Below are positions 6,402-16,783 of a stretch of 28,532 bases of DNA, piece after piece. Both the position numbers and the translations under genes were made by a program. The notes below the pieces were generated by a model. That model ran no database searches. It saw only the letters and a program-made list of their open reading frames with translations, and was not told the origin of the DNA. Location of the stretch: the NCBI GenBank assembly GCA_037176905.1, contig JBBBWG010032474.1, positions 12,320-40,851 on the forward strand, read 5' to 3'. Position 1 is the stretch's first letter; each line of letters starts with the position of its first letter. Source of the stretch: Azolla pinnata. Lineage: Eukaryota; Streptophyta; Polypodiopsida; Salviniales; Salviniaceae.

Positions 6402-9400
6402 ATGTCTGCTGCTGCTCCTCCTCCTGCGATGCGATGCATCAGTAACAACGCGCTGCGCCTCCTCCTCCTCCTCCCCTCTCTCTCGAAGCATTCCTCGATC
6501 CGGTCCAACCCCTCATTCCAGGTACTTTCATGTTTGTGCGTGTCCCGTTGTTTTGCGTACATGATGGTCTACACATCCCCTCTAGGTTTTGCTTGCGTGG
6601 TTATGTATGTACGCATGCATCCATTGTATGCGTAGATGATTGGTACACATCCTGGTGTTTAGGTATGTGTGTGTCCATTGCATGCATTGATGATGGTCAC
6701 ACTTCCCTGTAGGTCCTGCATGTGTGGCCCTGTATGTATGTATGTATACATGTACGTATTCATTGTATGCGTATGATGATTGGTACTCATCCCTGTAAAC
6801 GTTTGTGTGCTTTATGCATGCGATGCATCCGTTGTATACATACACATCCCTGTAGGTCTGTATGTGCGCTTTATGTATGCAATTACATCTGTTGTATGCA
6901 TAGATGGTTGCTACACATCCTTGTTGTTGGGTTGTGCGCATGGTGCGATGTTGCCTCCTACATGACACAATATCGTGTGGCTTTGTTTGTGAGACGATGA
7001 GGTGCTGCTTTGCATATCAGGAGAATTTGATGCTTCTTGCATACAGATGATCTTTATCCATTGAAACCTGTCTTTTCCATGGGCATTTTGTGTGCTACTG
7101 CTTCCCATATCAGGCGAGTTTGATGCTCCTAGCATACAGACGATCTCTATCCATTGAAACCTGTCTTTTCCATGGGCATTTGTATGCTCCAAAGTGATCC
7201 TGCCATTTCTCATTGGAATGCAGGAGTTTGGAGGGACACCTCTTATGTATCTGTTGACAGCAAAGGGGTGTAACTTAGGACAACTGGAAACACGATTGGT
7301 GGGAAAGATTTCAATTCTGAAACTTAATAATCTGCAATCGGAGTTCCAAAATACAAAATCGTCTTTTGGGCATCAAAATCGAAGGCATTTTGCACAGACT
7401 CCCTGTGGATTAGTAAAATTCCTCAGGAAGTAAATCCAGGCTATTTGCAGCTTCCGTCTGTACAGTCAAGTCTTTATGGATAAAGATGGAAGTTCATCCT
7501 AGACTCGAAAATCTGAATGGTGCTACTTTGGACGATGACGCAATTCGTTGAGAACCAGAAGAGAGCAAGGCTGCTTGAATCAATCAGATTAATAGAAGAA
7601 CTAAAATTTAGAGAAAATTTTAGATGAGATCAGAAGCCCAAGCCACGTTGTTAACATAACATTAGAATCTAACTCAGGATTTGATTGGAACAGAATGAGA
7701 CCTTGTATCCAAATTGGTAGGAACTTTGGGGTCTACAACCTTGCTATACCAGGAATGCACCTTGAGCTGAGATCGGGAGAAAAAAATGGAAATATGACTC
7801 AGAATATTAACACCTTTTAGAGATCTTTGGCAATCAAGTAGTAATCATTTGCGTAAGTACCATGCATGAGCTGCCTTTAATTCAATAAGGTCAAGGCTGT
7901 AAATAGTGGATGACCAATGAATGCACGTGCCCCTAGGAAGAGACCCCCTCTCTCCTGTATAAAACCTTGTACTGGGAACAAGAGACTGTTGAGAGCAGGG
8001 GTTCATTCTGCTCTCCAATCATGTTAGGTTGTTGGGACTTCACTTTCGTCGTTTATTGAATATCAAGTGACGCATATTTGTAGACTTTTTAATCTCGCAC
8101 TATTGTTAACCATTACGAAATGACCTAGGAAACTTCTCACGCCTTTTTCAAAGGTACACGATCTGTGCAGAATCCTCAATGATATGAATGCAAATGTTAA
8201 TCATGGATTGGATTGATGGTTGAGACGCCCACTACTACCCATAGTAACATTGGGGACTACCCAGGAGCGTCACCCCCACTAATAGCACGGCTGGCGAGAA
8301 TATTTATGTGCTTCACCAAGTTGCCACTAATGTCTTTGATTGCTGCCTTATTCATGAGCTCACTAGCTCTGCCCATGATGATCACGAATTGTGCTCTGTC
8401 AATTGCGACTACTCTGTGTGATGCCTGTAAGAACAAAGAACGAATTGGTTTAACTGCAAAATGATGGTACCTATTCAGGTTGAGGTTTGCAGATCCTGCA
8501 GTTGGGAATTGCATTGCTGTGAATCCCATCAACTATTGATAGTTCAGCTAATCAGAGGGTCAGTTCGATGGTGGTAGTGAATTCAATAAGTCTGTTGATG
8601 GTGGTGATGATACATCCCGTGAAGGCGGTTTTCTCTCTTTTTTTTCAAACACATGGTTCTTGTTTCTATCTAAATTCTTTGCATTAACATACTCATTCCC
8701 TTGCTCCATACTTATGTTAGTGGAATATAAAGAACAATACTGTCTGTGACTGCTCTTGCTAGACCTCAAGAGACATAGTGAGAAGCCGTGGAAGGAAAAC
8801 AGTACAACCACAAAAACTTGTCAATAGAGAACAATTAATGGCCTTCTCCAGCTCCATGACCCCTTCTCAGGCTACAAGTCAATCAAGGAGAACCCAGCTG
8901 CTATCTCAGCCAGGACACAAAGTGGTTGCAGCTCGATGCAGGCGGCAAAAACCCAGAGACCTTCGCCTTGCTCGAGCCAAGCCTTCCATGACCTGCTGGG
9001 CTGTAGGACCAATCCAAACCCTTCTGACGTTGGTGAGTAGAGGCCATCAAGCTTCTGACCCATGTTTTACTGGGAGAGCGCACACATTTTAAAGAAAAAG
9101 CTGGGAACTATCGATTTTCATATATTATTAACCACAGAATCCTTTCAACCGAACCTGCATCATGCTTCGGTCACTTTTCGCTATATTGGTATATGGGATT
9201 ACTTGCCCCACACAGCAGCAGCACGGTCTCACTGATTTGTCTAGTCGAACGAAAAGGTGTCGCAAAACAAAGAGTTTGATGAGGCCTCGTATATTTTGCT
9301 TAAAATGTGCCATGCATGTAGGCTGCGAGTACCTAGACCACCCTTATCACCAACAAATAATGGCCATTATTATAAAACAGGAAAGATGCCTCCGTTAATT

Positions 9401-12400
9401 CTGAGAACTTTATGTCCTGGAGGGGCCCATGTTGGAGTTTTTTGACGGCCAAACCTTCAGCTGATCTATGAGCAGGATATTGTGTTATTAGATATCTCAA
9501 CTGGTTTGGGACTCTTGTGTAGCCATATCTATTCTCATTTGAGTCAAGAAAACGTTTGAAGATGTATTTTCTTGGTTTGGTCCTATAGGACGTTTTCACC
9601 TCTTAAAAGATGTTAATGTAACTTCTTTCTTTCTTTCTTCTCCGGCACCTTTTATTTTCCTCCTCCTTGCGATATCCATTTGGCCATGGTGACAGCGCCT
9701 CTTTTGTTTCCCTCCTCTATTGTGGTACTCTTGTTTTCCTCTGTTGTGATATCCCTATGCCTAGCAATTTCATGATAATAGCAATGTAGTTAATTGTGGT
9801 AAATTGTAGAGAACCTTTGGGAAATTCTGTTTACTCTCTTGTTTGCTCGTTTGGATTTCTTCATTTCATTAAAAGTTTGTTGTTGGAAGTTATCTCCTAT
9901 GAACCTATTCATCTGCCCAGGTCATCCAAAAGAAGCTCATCGCTGCGTTACCAGATGATCACCCTGTTGTTGAGCCACTCCCTCAAGGCTTGGCTATACC
10001 AAGATCAAAACAAGAATCTTTTGGACAGAAGGATATCAGGCTAGTTTTAGTTGATGGAAAGGCTGTTGTTTATCGGGCATACTACAAGTTGATGGGTAAT
10101 AAGCATGGACGTCCTTGAATTTGCAGATTAACTGCTCATTGAAATTGTTGACTTTGGATGACATTGTTTTGATTTTTTTTCTAAATTCAAGCAAAGATGC
10201 AACATGGAGGGCTAAATGATATGTCAGGTGAAAGCGATTGGGTGTTGACAGTTTTTACAGCACTTTCGACGGTTTGTTACTGTCTCTTTCTTCAATGTGA
10301 CTGTAATAAATGGAAGCTAATTTAGTTTCCAGTTTATTGCATTTTTGTAATTGTTGAATTGAACGAAATTCTCTCTAACATACACTGAAAATGAAGCATT
10401 CTGATCAGGCCAGTTAAAATACTTGAGATCTAGGAGACCTGATGAGCTCCCTGCTCTTTTTTGGTTCAGCAATATGTGAAGAGGTCACGTGACCAATGAG
10501 ATAAAAAACAATACAAAGCTAGCTATCAAAGGGCGGTTCTGGTTTCATCTGTTTTCTATTAATTCTGTGTGTCCAAAGCCATGAAGAGATCGTTTACTAA
10601 CTCATTGCTTTAGACTAGCCTAGAAAATTATGCTTGAAATGAGCAATACAATGCATAATTTTTTATTATAAACATTTTCCATCTTCCCATATCAATGGGT
10701 GTTTTGGGGCACACCTCTTCAAGGCTGCTACAATAAATTTTTGAGAATGTGAAACATCATGATAACAACTGTCTGACTTTCGCCACTTCATGAGCTAGGA
10801 ATTAAGTTATTAACTTGGGTATATGAGGAATTTATTTTTGTTCCTTTTTTGTATCTGATTTTGATATAATTATTTTGTTATAACCAGGTTCTCAAGCTTT
10901 TTGAATTAAAGCCATCACACGTTGCGGTAATATTTATTTATTTCAATTTCAGAGCTAAATAATACTATTGTTAACTTGCACAGTTAATGTCTTTCTAGTT
11001 CTATTTTCCTTCATAATGTTATTTGAACTTCTAGCTTCTCCTTATGATCCTCATTATTTTCCAGGTTGTGTTTGACCATCAAGGTGTATAGCATTTCAAA
11101 GACATCTACTCTGATGAAAGAAATCCTTGAATATCTGTAGATGATGCTTATATAAAAAACAAGTCATTGTAGCGGTGAAAAGTGAGGGATCTGTCCTTAA
11201 TAGGCAAGTCGTCATTAACCACCTATTGGCAATGGAATTGAAGGATGTGTAAAGGCATAGCAGGTTACTGAAGTCGTGTTAAAGATGTGTGCTGCGAGGT
11301 GATAAGGACAACCCTTGTGTCTCATTAATCAGTAGTTGTCCTAATCTTCCACGTTTATAATGCATTGTAGAAAAGGTAAATGAAGCAGAGGGTAAAGAAA
11401 GTGTTGTATTGAGTTCTATCTAAGCATAAAACCATATTTGCATCTATGTGAAATGAAGTTGAGTCTACACAGTCTAGTGTTGGTATAAACTTTCTTCAAA
11501 GATCTTGTGCATAGGAATGTATGATAGCAGAAGAGTCCATCAGGAGAGTGTGGGTTCAAACGATCAAAGTGAAATTGTGGAGCTTTTTGCATCAAAAAAA
11601 TTAATAAAATATCAGATACAAAAAAGGAACAAAAATAAGCTAGCTAATCAATGACATTGTTCAAAGCAATTTATATGGAATATAATTGTACATATCTGTC
11701 ACAATTACTCACATACATGTATTTAGCTTCTCTCTATCTATATATACACAGGAAGATGAGTGCAGCTATCTAAGTTTGTGTTGCTTGAATAATATGTGGT
11801 GGCATGGTGTACTGCATGGTGACATTCCTGTAGGTCCTTTTACACAAGTATTGACGTCCATATAGATGTTTTTCTGTAAATTTATGCTCATGCTAGACAG
11901 TCTTAAAAAGCAGTTATCTCTGGAAGATTCTTGGTAAGATGTTTTCCTGCAATGCATGTAGTAGTGTCGTATCCTCTATTGGGGATATAGGATGCAGCTT
12001 ATGAAGGCGGTTGAAGTTCATTATTTTAGTTAAAAGAGGAAATGAAGATAGAGATGGATCGGTACCATTTGTAAGTGTTCTGGAGGTCATCACTCTGTAA
12101 ATTCAGTATGATCAGAAGCCTAGATGTGAATGGAGTTTAGCTAAAGTAAAACAAGTATTTTTAGCAGTGTTCAGTAAGTATGATCATCCATATGGTTATA
12201 TAATGCTGCTCATCAACTACTTTAGTATAATGGAGTATGAATGTCAAGAAGAATATTTCTCTTCCACAGGTCTGACTTTCCGTCACACTCTCTTTTCTAA
12301 TTACAAGATGAATCGGAACCCCACACCTGATACAGTCACTCAATCTCTGCGATATGTTAAACCAGCTTTGACTGCAATGGGCATGAAAACTATTGAGGTG

Positions 12401-15400
12401 GTCTTTTGTTATTTTATGTGGGCTATTTTTATGATAAAAACATAATGTATGATGAAACTCATTAGTGATCTTTCTGTTACAGGTCCCTGGTGTAGAAGCT
12501 GATGATGTTATAGGAACACTAGCTGTTAGTGCTGCAAAGGCTGGAGCAAAGGTCTGACCTTGATATTTTCTTCAGTCCTCTTCTAGCTGATTGAAACATA
12601 CATGTTCTATATTAAAAATAGACTGCTAGGGATGAAAATCTATCTCCTGACCTAGTTCATCTCTAACCATGCTCATGGCTAATAATGGCAGCTCTCAGGA
12701 AAATAGCTGTGCTCTGTATTTTATCTCTGCAACTCTTTCCACTTGTTAGATACGATTATATTGATAAGAGGAAAGGTTAGAATAAAAATCTTGTGGCAGA
12801 AATTATTTGGTACCACACATGGATAACTCATCTTCAGTGTTGGTTCAGTGTCCTTTTCATGCTAATGAATGGCCAACGAATCTCAATGAAATTTTGTTCC
12901 AGGATTCTAAGGTAGAAACGGCATGCTAGAAAAGTTAACTTGTTTATCTATAGCAGAAAACTAAAGATCTTGAGAATTCTTTGAAAGGCTAAGGGGAACC
13001 GTGCACAAGGTAAAAGTCCATGCAGAAAAAAGCTTAATGCATGAAAACAACTGGAACTGGGGAGGAATTAGGTCACATGATCCGTACTTCTAGGAGCAGA
13101 TAGTGAGCCTTGTAATATAATACCTTCAGTTGTATTTGGCGTATAGAGGTTAAATGTCAAAATTTTGTAAGTTCAAGGAAGCATCTTTCAGAAAGTATTC
13201 TGGTAGTTTGCAGCAATTTCTTCTACTATTTACCCAGCACTCAACTTATTTCAGGTTCGCATATTATCACCAGATAAAGATTTTTTTCAGTTGATTTCAC
13301 CATCTGTACGCCTCTTAAGATTTGTTCCCCGTGGTCCTGGGTAAGTTATTCTCAATTTTCTAATATTGCCACTTTCCATGTAATAAGAAGGCAGACTATG
13401 TTTATATTTGTTCATCTATAACATAGTGCCAACTATCACAATGTTTTATTTTATCACTATATATTGGCATTCTCTAATTTTCAATCCAGTTGTATTTTGT
13501 GGATGTTTTTTTTGCTCATAACGAAACTGAAAAAATCTTATGCATAGGATTGTATCTTTTGGCGTTGAAGATTTCCAAGCAAGATTCGAAAACCTGGAGC
13601 CTCTACAGTTTGTTGATGTATTAGCATTGATGGGAGATAAAGTTGACAACATTCCAGGTGCACTGTGAATTCAAATGAATACTTAAAGCTTACATCAATT
13701 CTTGATAAGTTTAGGTCTTGTTGCAATAATGCATATTTCCTTGTCTTTCAATGTTAATAAAGAGAATTGTGATCGTGCTATGTCTATTAAACGAACAAGT
13801 TCACCTGTTTAGCCTTCTTCGTATCAGTGGAATACTATCAGAAATAGTAGCTCAACTGATCAGTGAAATTTGCATGCTGTAAATATCACCACAATGGTAG
13901 TTAATTTTAGTTGATCTCACAAAATGCATTGGGGTATTTCTAACGTTTTATGGCTTTATCGATCATACACATCTTTGCTCAGTTCTGTTTACCCATTTCT
14001 AAAATGTTGACAACTTCCTCAAAGCAGCATTCAAAATAATTGCATATTCATGGATCTGCTCAGCCATACAAATCGTTGCTCACTTCTGCTTACATCATCA
14101 TCCACACATGGCTTTTACTCATTTCTAAAATGTTGAGAACTTCCTCAAAGCAGCACTCAAATTAATTGCACATCACACATTTGGCAAAATGTAGAGTTGT
14201 ATTTCAGATATTATGGTCACGTGTGTGTAAGAAATATGCTTTCATGTGTGAACTATGTATGATGAGCAGGAAAATAACACGATGCTACTGTTTATGTCAA
14301 TCAGCGCATCTATGAACCCCTAACGTCGCCCTTCAGAAGGCCGTGGTTATAGATAAAGCATTTAGTAGAAATTGCAGTTGCTTCTTCTCTTCAGCTGACT
14401 AACTTTCGTGTTTTCATCCTGGAATTGTTTAGCTTCATAATATTTATGATATTCTGTTTGATGTTATGAATTAACTTCAGCATCTATTCAATCATCGCTT
14501 TCCCATGCCAAATAACTCCCACTTCGAATTATAAACATTCGTTACTTCATTACAGGTGTACCAGGAATTGGTGAGAAGACGGCTGTTAAACTCATCAAAC
14601 TGTATGGTATTGTATCAAACCATGGATCTAATAAGTAAAATGGTCTGTTTTTCTCTTACGTCAATTTAACCGAAAATCATATTCTCCAAATTTGAAGGTC
14701 CAAGAGATTTCATATATTTATAGGTTCTCCCACTGACTGATATGCAGGTTCTTTGGAGAAGTTGTTGGAGCAGCGTAATGATGTTCAAGGCAAAAGAGCT
14801 CTTCATGTGATTGATTTATATGTTTTCTTTTACATATTGATTGCTCAATTCATATTTATGCTTTATTGCGAAAGACTTATTATGAAACAATGACTTCAGG
14901 GTTTGCTAGAAGACAATGGGGATGTGCTTCTTAGTAAACGTCTGGTAAGCTAAAGCTAATCCAATGTAAAGTCGTAGGGATGCAATGCATAGCATAACAT
15001 GTCTTGAATCTGCGGTTAAAGTGCACACAAGTGTAAAGATGATAATAAAGCAATAATAAAAAGGTAGCTTTCTGTTATTCTCTATTTACAAGTTGACCTT
15101 GTATGAAGCCAAACTTCTGTGATATGTACATATATGACAGTGACGATAAGATGGTTTATCAATATTTTATCCAGGGTGGTTTTCAGTCACAGCAGAAGTA
15201 GAGATTGTTATATTAAAACCACTAAAGAGAATTTTATTCCTTGTTCATTTGGCGTGAATGTATTGGCATAAAGAAGGAATTGCTGGTATGGGAAGTAGAG
15301 GTGTCAGCAAACTCTAGTTTGTAACAAACAACTTTCTGTTTTGTTTAGGTGATGCTGAGGACAGACTTGCCACATTACATGGTACCGTTTGGTTTGGACG

Positions 15401-15632
15401 ATTTACTATACAAGAAACCACAGGTTGAAAAAGACGACATAGTTTTGATCTGGATATTGAACTGAAACAAAAGTTTATGCTTTTGAGTTTTTATTTATGT
15501 GTCTCCTGTTATATTCGATAGGATGGAGGTGATCGATACTTCAACCTGCTGAAAGCCATGGGATCTTTTGTGGATAAACCTTTTGTGGAAGATCTTGAAA
15601 ATCGTACGAGAGAGATGTGGCAAAAACATTGA
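6402..15632 (+). CDS. Organellar-type 5'-3' exonuclease (PolA N-terminal-like, PIN/H3TH fold)
   Basis: Exons: 6402-6521, optional 7224-7412, 9921-10095, 10192-10271, 10888-10926, 11065-11083, 12270-12397, 12483-12551, 13255-13340, 13548-13657, 14556-14606, 14748-14806, 14900-14944, 15349-15423, 15522-15632. Phases close throughout, giving 388 residues, or 451 with the optional exon. The protein resembles the 5' nuclease domain of bacterial DNA polymerase I and the plant OEX (organellar exonuclease) family. Metal-binding carboxylates are visible in LVLVDGKAVVYRAYY, VVFDHQG, PGVEADDVIGTLA, LSPDKDFFQ and GDKVDNIPG. The H3TH motif GVPGIGEKTAVKLI follows. TFRHTLFSNYKMNR gives the DNA-contacting basic patch. 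The N-terminus is Ser/Leu/Arg-rich and looks like an organelle transit peptide. The likely role is removing primers or flaps in plastid or mitochondrial DNA, since plant organellar polymerases lack this activity. No polymerase domain is attached. The start at 6402 is followed by further in-frame ATGs at 6429 and, out of frame, 6434. Confidence 0.9.
6556..6960. repeat. Degenerate ~62-bp tandem repeat in exonuclease intron 1
   Basis: Six or so diverged units sharing CATTGTATGCGTAGATGATTG, ACACATCCCTGTAGGT and TATGTATGTA words, for example near 6620, 6680, 6755, 6825 and 6890. All lie within the first intron. Several minus- and plus-strand frames here are by-products. Confidence 0.75.
7013..7192. 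repeat. 93-bp tandem duplication in exonuclease intron 1
   Basis: CATATCAGG...TTTGATGCT...GCATACAGA, then ATCCATTGAAACCTGTC and TTTTCCATGGGCATTT, occur twice at a spacing of 93 bp (7013 and 7106) with few changes. Confidence 0.9.
7224..7412 (+). other. Candidate extra exon of the exonuclease gene
   Basis: A 63-codon block opens right after the acceptor AATGCAG and can close at donor TTA|GTAAAA, in phase 0 at both ends, so it fits between exon 1 and the exon at 9921 without breaking the frame. It reads a polar, organelle-leader-like sequence (for example NRRHFAQTPCGL). The frame stays open to 7433. I do not recognise conservation here, so it may be a variable part of the N-terminal region, an alternative exon or intron sequence. 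Confidence 0.45.
7440..9920. other. Long intron of the exonuclease gene
   Basis: About 2.5 kb before the first conserved exon at 9921. It contains a TATA-like word (TGTATAAAACC at about 7956), a coding-like minus-strand block at 8257-8532, and a poly-CTTT tract at 9625-9640. A further GC-richer patch (8830-9090) holds open frames on both strands without recognisable domains. The patchwork suggests old insertions, but I can identify no complete element. Confidence 0.4.
8257..8532 (-). other. Coding-like antisense block in the exonuclease intron
   Basis: A 91-codon minus frame. After an acceptor-like CTTACAG (next base 8424) it reads ASHRVVAIDRAQFVIIMGRA, then a further 35 residues of mixed charged and hydrophobic sequence, closing with GGDAPG and a stop. 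Its composition is more like real protein than the neighbouring frames, but I recognise no family. It could be a captured gene fragment or chance. Confidence 0.2.
10832..10859. repeat. 28-nt inverted repeat, left arm
   Basis: TTATTTTTGTTCCTTTTTTG then TATCTGAT; a perfect reverse complement occurs at 11611-11638. It lies in the intron before the 39-nt exon of the exonuclease gene. Confidence 0.95.
11611..11638. repeat. 28-nt inverted repeat, right arm
   Basis: ATCAGATACAAAAAAGGAAC then AAAAATAA, the exact reverse complement of 10832-10859. It lies in the intron after the 19-nt exon, so the two arms enclose the exons 10888-10926 and 11065-11083 with a 751-nt loop. Confidence 0.95.
13958..14175. 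repeat. Direct duplication in an exonuclease intron
   Basis: Two copies of a ~95-115 bp block (about 13958-14050 and 14062-14175) share CATACA, TTGCTCA.TTCTG.TTAC, ATTTCTAAAATGTTGA, AACTTCCTCAAAGCAGCA and AATTGCA. The second copy has about 25 extra bases. Confidence 0.8.
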
Positions 15633-16783
15633 GGGTTGCCAACTTGTACAATGTTTCATCGCCATGATTCAAAATGATATTTGTCATTGACTACGGTACA
15701 TTGGGAATAACTGTACAAGTCACACTGTGGTTACAGAGTGGATGTGTGCTAGTGCTGGCTGGCTCACAGCTTGATATCACATGATGCTGGAGAGAGCCGA
15801 GAGAGTTGGGTGTTGTGCATAACCTGTCTGCTCTTTAAGCTATCTTGATGCAAGATGATGATGAGGCTGTAGTTGCACTTGGAGCCAGTAGAAATGTCGG
15901 TAATGACAGATAGATGTTCTGTCATTGCCTCGTCAACGTGAAATGAGGAGCTCCTTCTTCGTTAACACGGAGAAGGTTCTCGAGTCAAGGTTCTGCTTGG
16001 TATATTTTGAAACGCTTTTGTCATCAGTCTTGTTATGGTATGCAATATTCTATCGGCTTGTTATGGTATTCCCCAACAACAATGTGTTGTGCATGATTCC
16101 ATGATATTATTGACGGCGATCCTCAGTTTTGGTAGGATGTATAACAACAGTTGCGACGTGATTGATCATGCAGCTGGGTATGGAGTATAGAAAGAAATGT
16201 TTGCAAATGAATGCGGTGATGGGAATCGCCAGAGGTTTGATGGAAAGGCATTGTGGATGATGGCAAAAAATCCACGTTCATCTTTGGATGCAGGAATTCC
16301 AGCAGGACCTTGCTGTTGTTTTGGTCAAGGTCACGTCTTGGGTTGAGAATTAGGGTTGCCGCAGGCTGGATTTGTGGTGCTTGAGCATGCAATGGCTCAT
16401 GTGAAGGAAAAAGCTTTTCACAAATTGCAGTCAAATCCATTGTAAGGTCTCATGTGGTCACTTTGGTTTGCAGTTTTTTTCTGGTTCCTTATGAATCTCT
16501 GTTCTGGTACACTTGTGGATGGATATGTATGGCTCAGATCTTTCTGTGAAGGAAAGGAAGTGTCTTGTCTTGGAACAGGCAGGAGCCAAGTGTGGACTGA
16601 AACCATATCCATCTGTTTCTTTCCATGTTGCAGGAACAGGGGAAAACTGAGATGAGAAGCAAGTGATGATTGTTGATTGCTGCCGCTGCTGCTGCTGATG
16701 GTGCTGGTGGTGCTGGTGGTGGTGATCCTGGCGGTGATGCTGGTGGGCAGCAAGTGCAGTAGATAAGAGTCAGACTTTCGGCT
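15633..16783. other. 3' end of the exonuclease gene and promoter of the zinc-finger gene
   Basis: There is no conserved coding sequence. A CTG/GGT-rich tract at about 16680-16745 lies upstream of the zinc-finger ATG and gives rise to a long serine/threonine-rich minus frame (16418-16882), which I treat as an artefact. A plus frame at 16452-16655 starts with a hydrophobic, signal-like run but shows no family. Confidence 0.4.

Noticed and set aside
6582..6968. 128-codon minus frame rich in Tyr, His and Thr
   Set aside because: It is a reading of the degenerate ~62-bp intronic repeat, open through repeat structure and not through selection.
7860..8130. Possible solo LTR in the exonuclease intron (TATA-like word followed by a GTTGGGACTTCACT-like leader)
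   Set aside because: I find no TG..CA boundaries, no target duplication and no second copy in the window.
11535..11575. tRNA-like GGGTTCAAA word
   Set aside because: No acceptor stem or anticodon arm can be paired around it; no tRNA or rRNA gene was found anywhere in the window.
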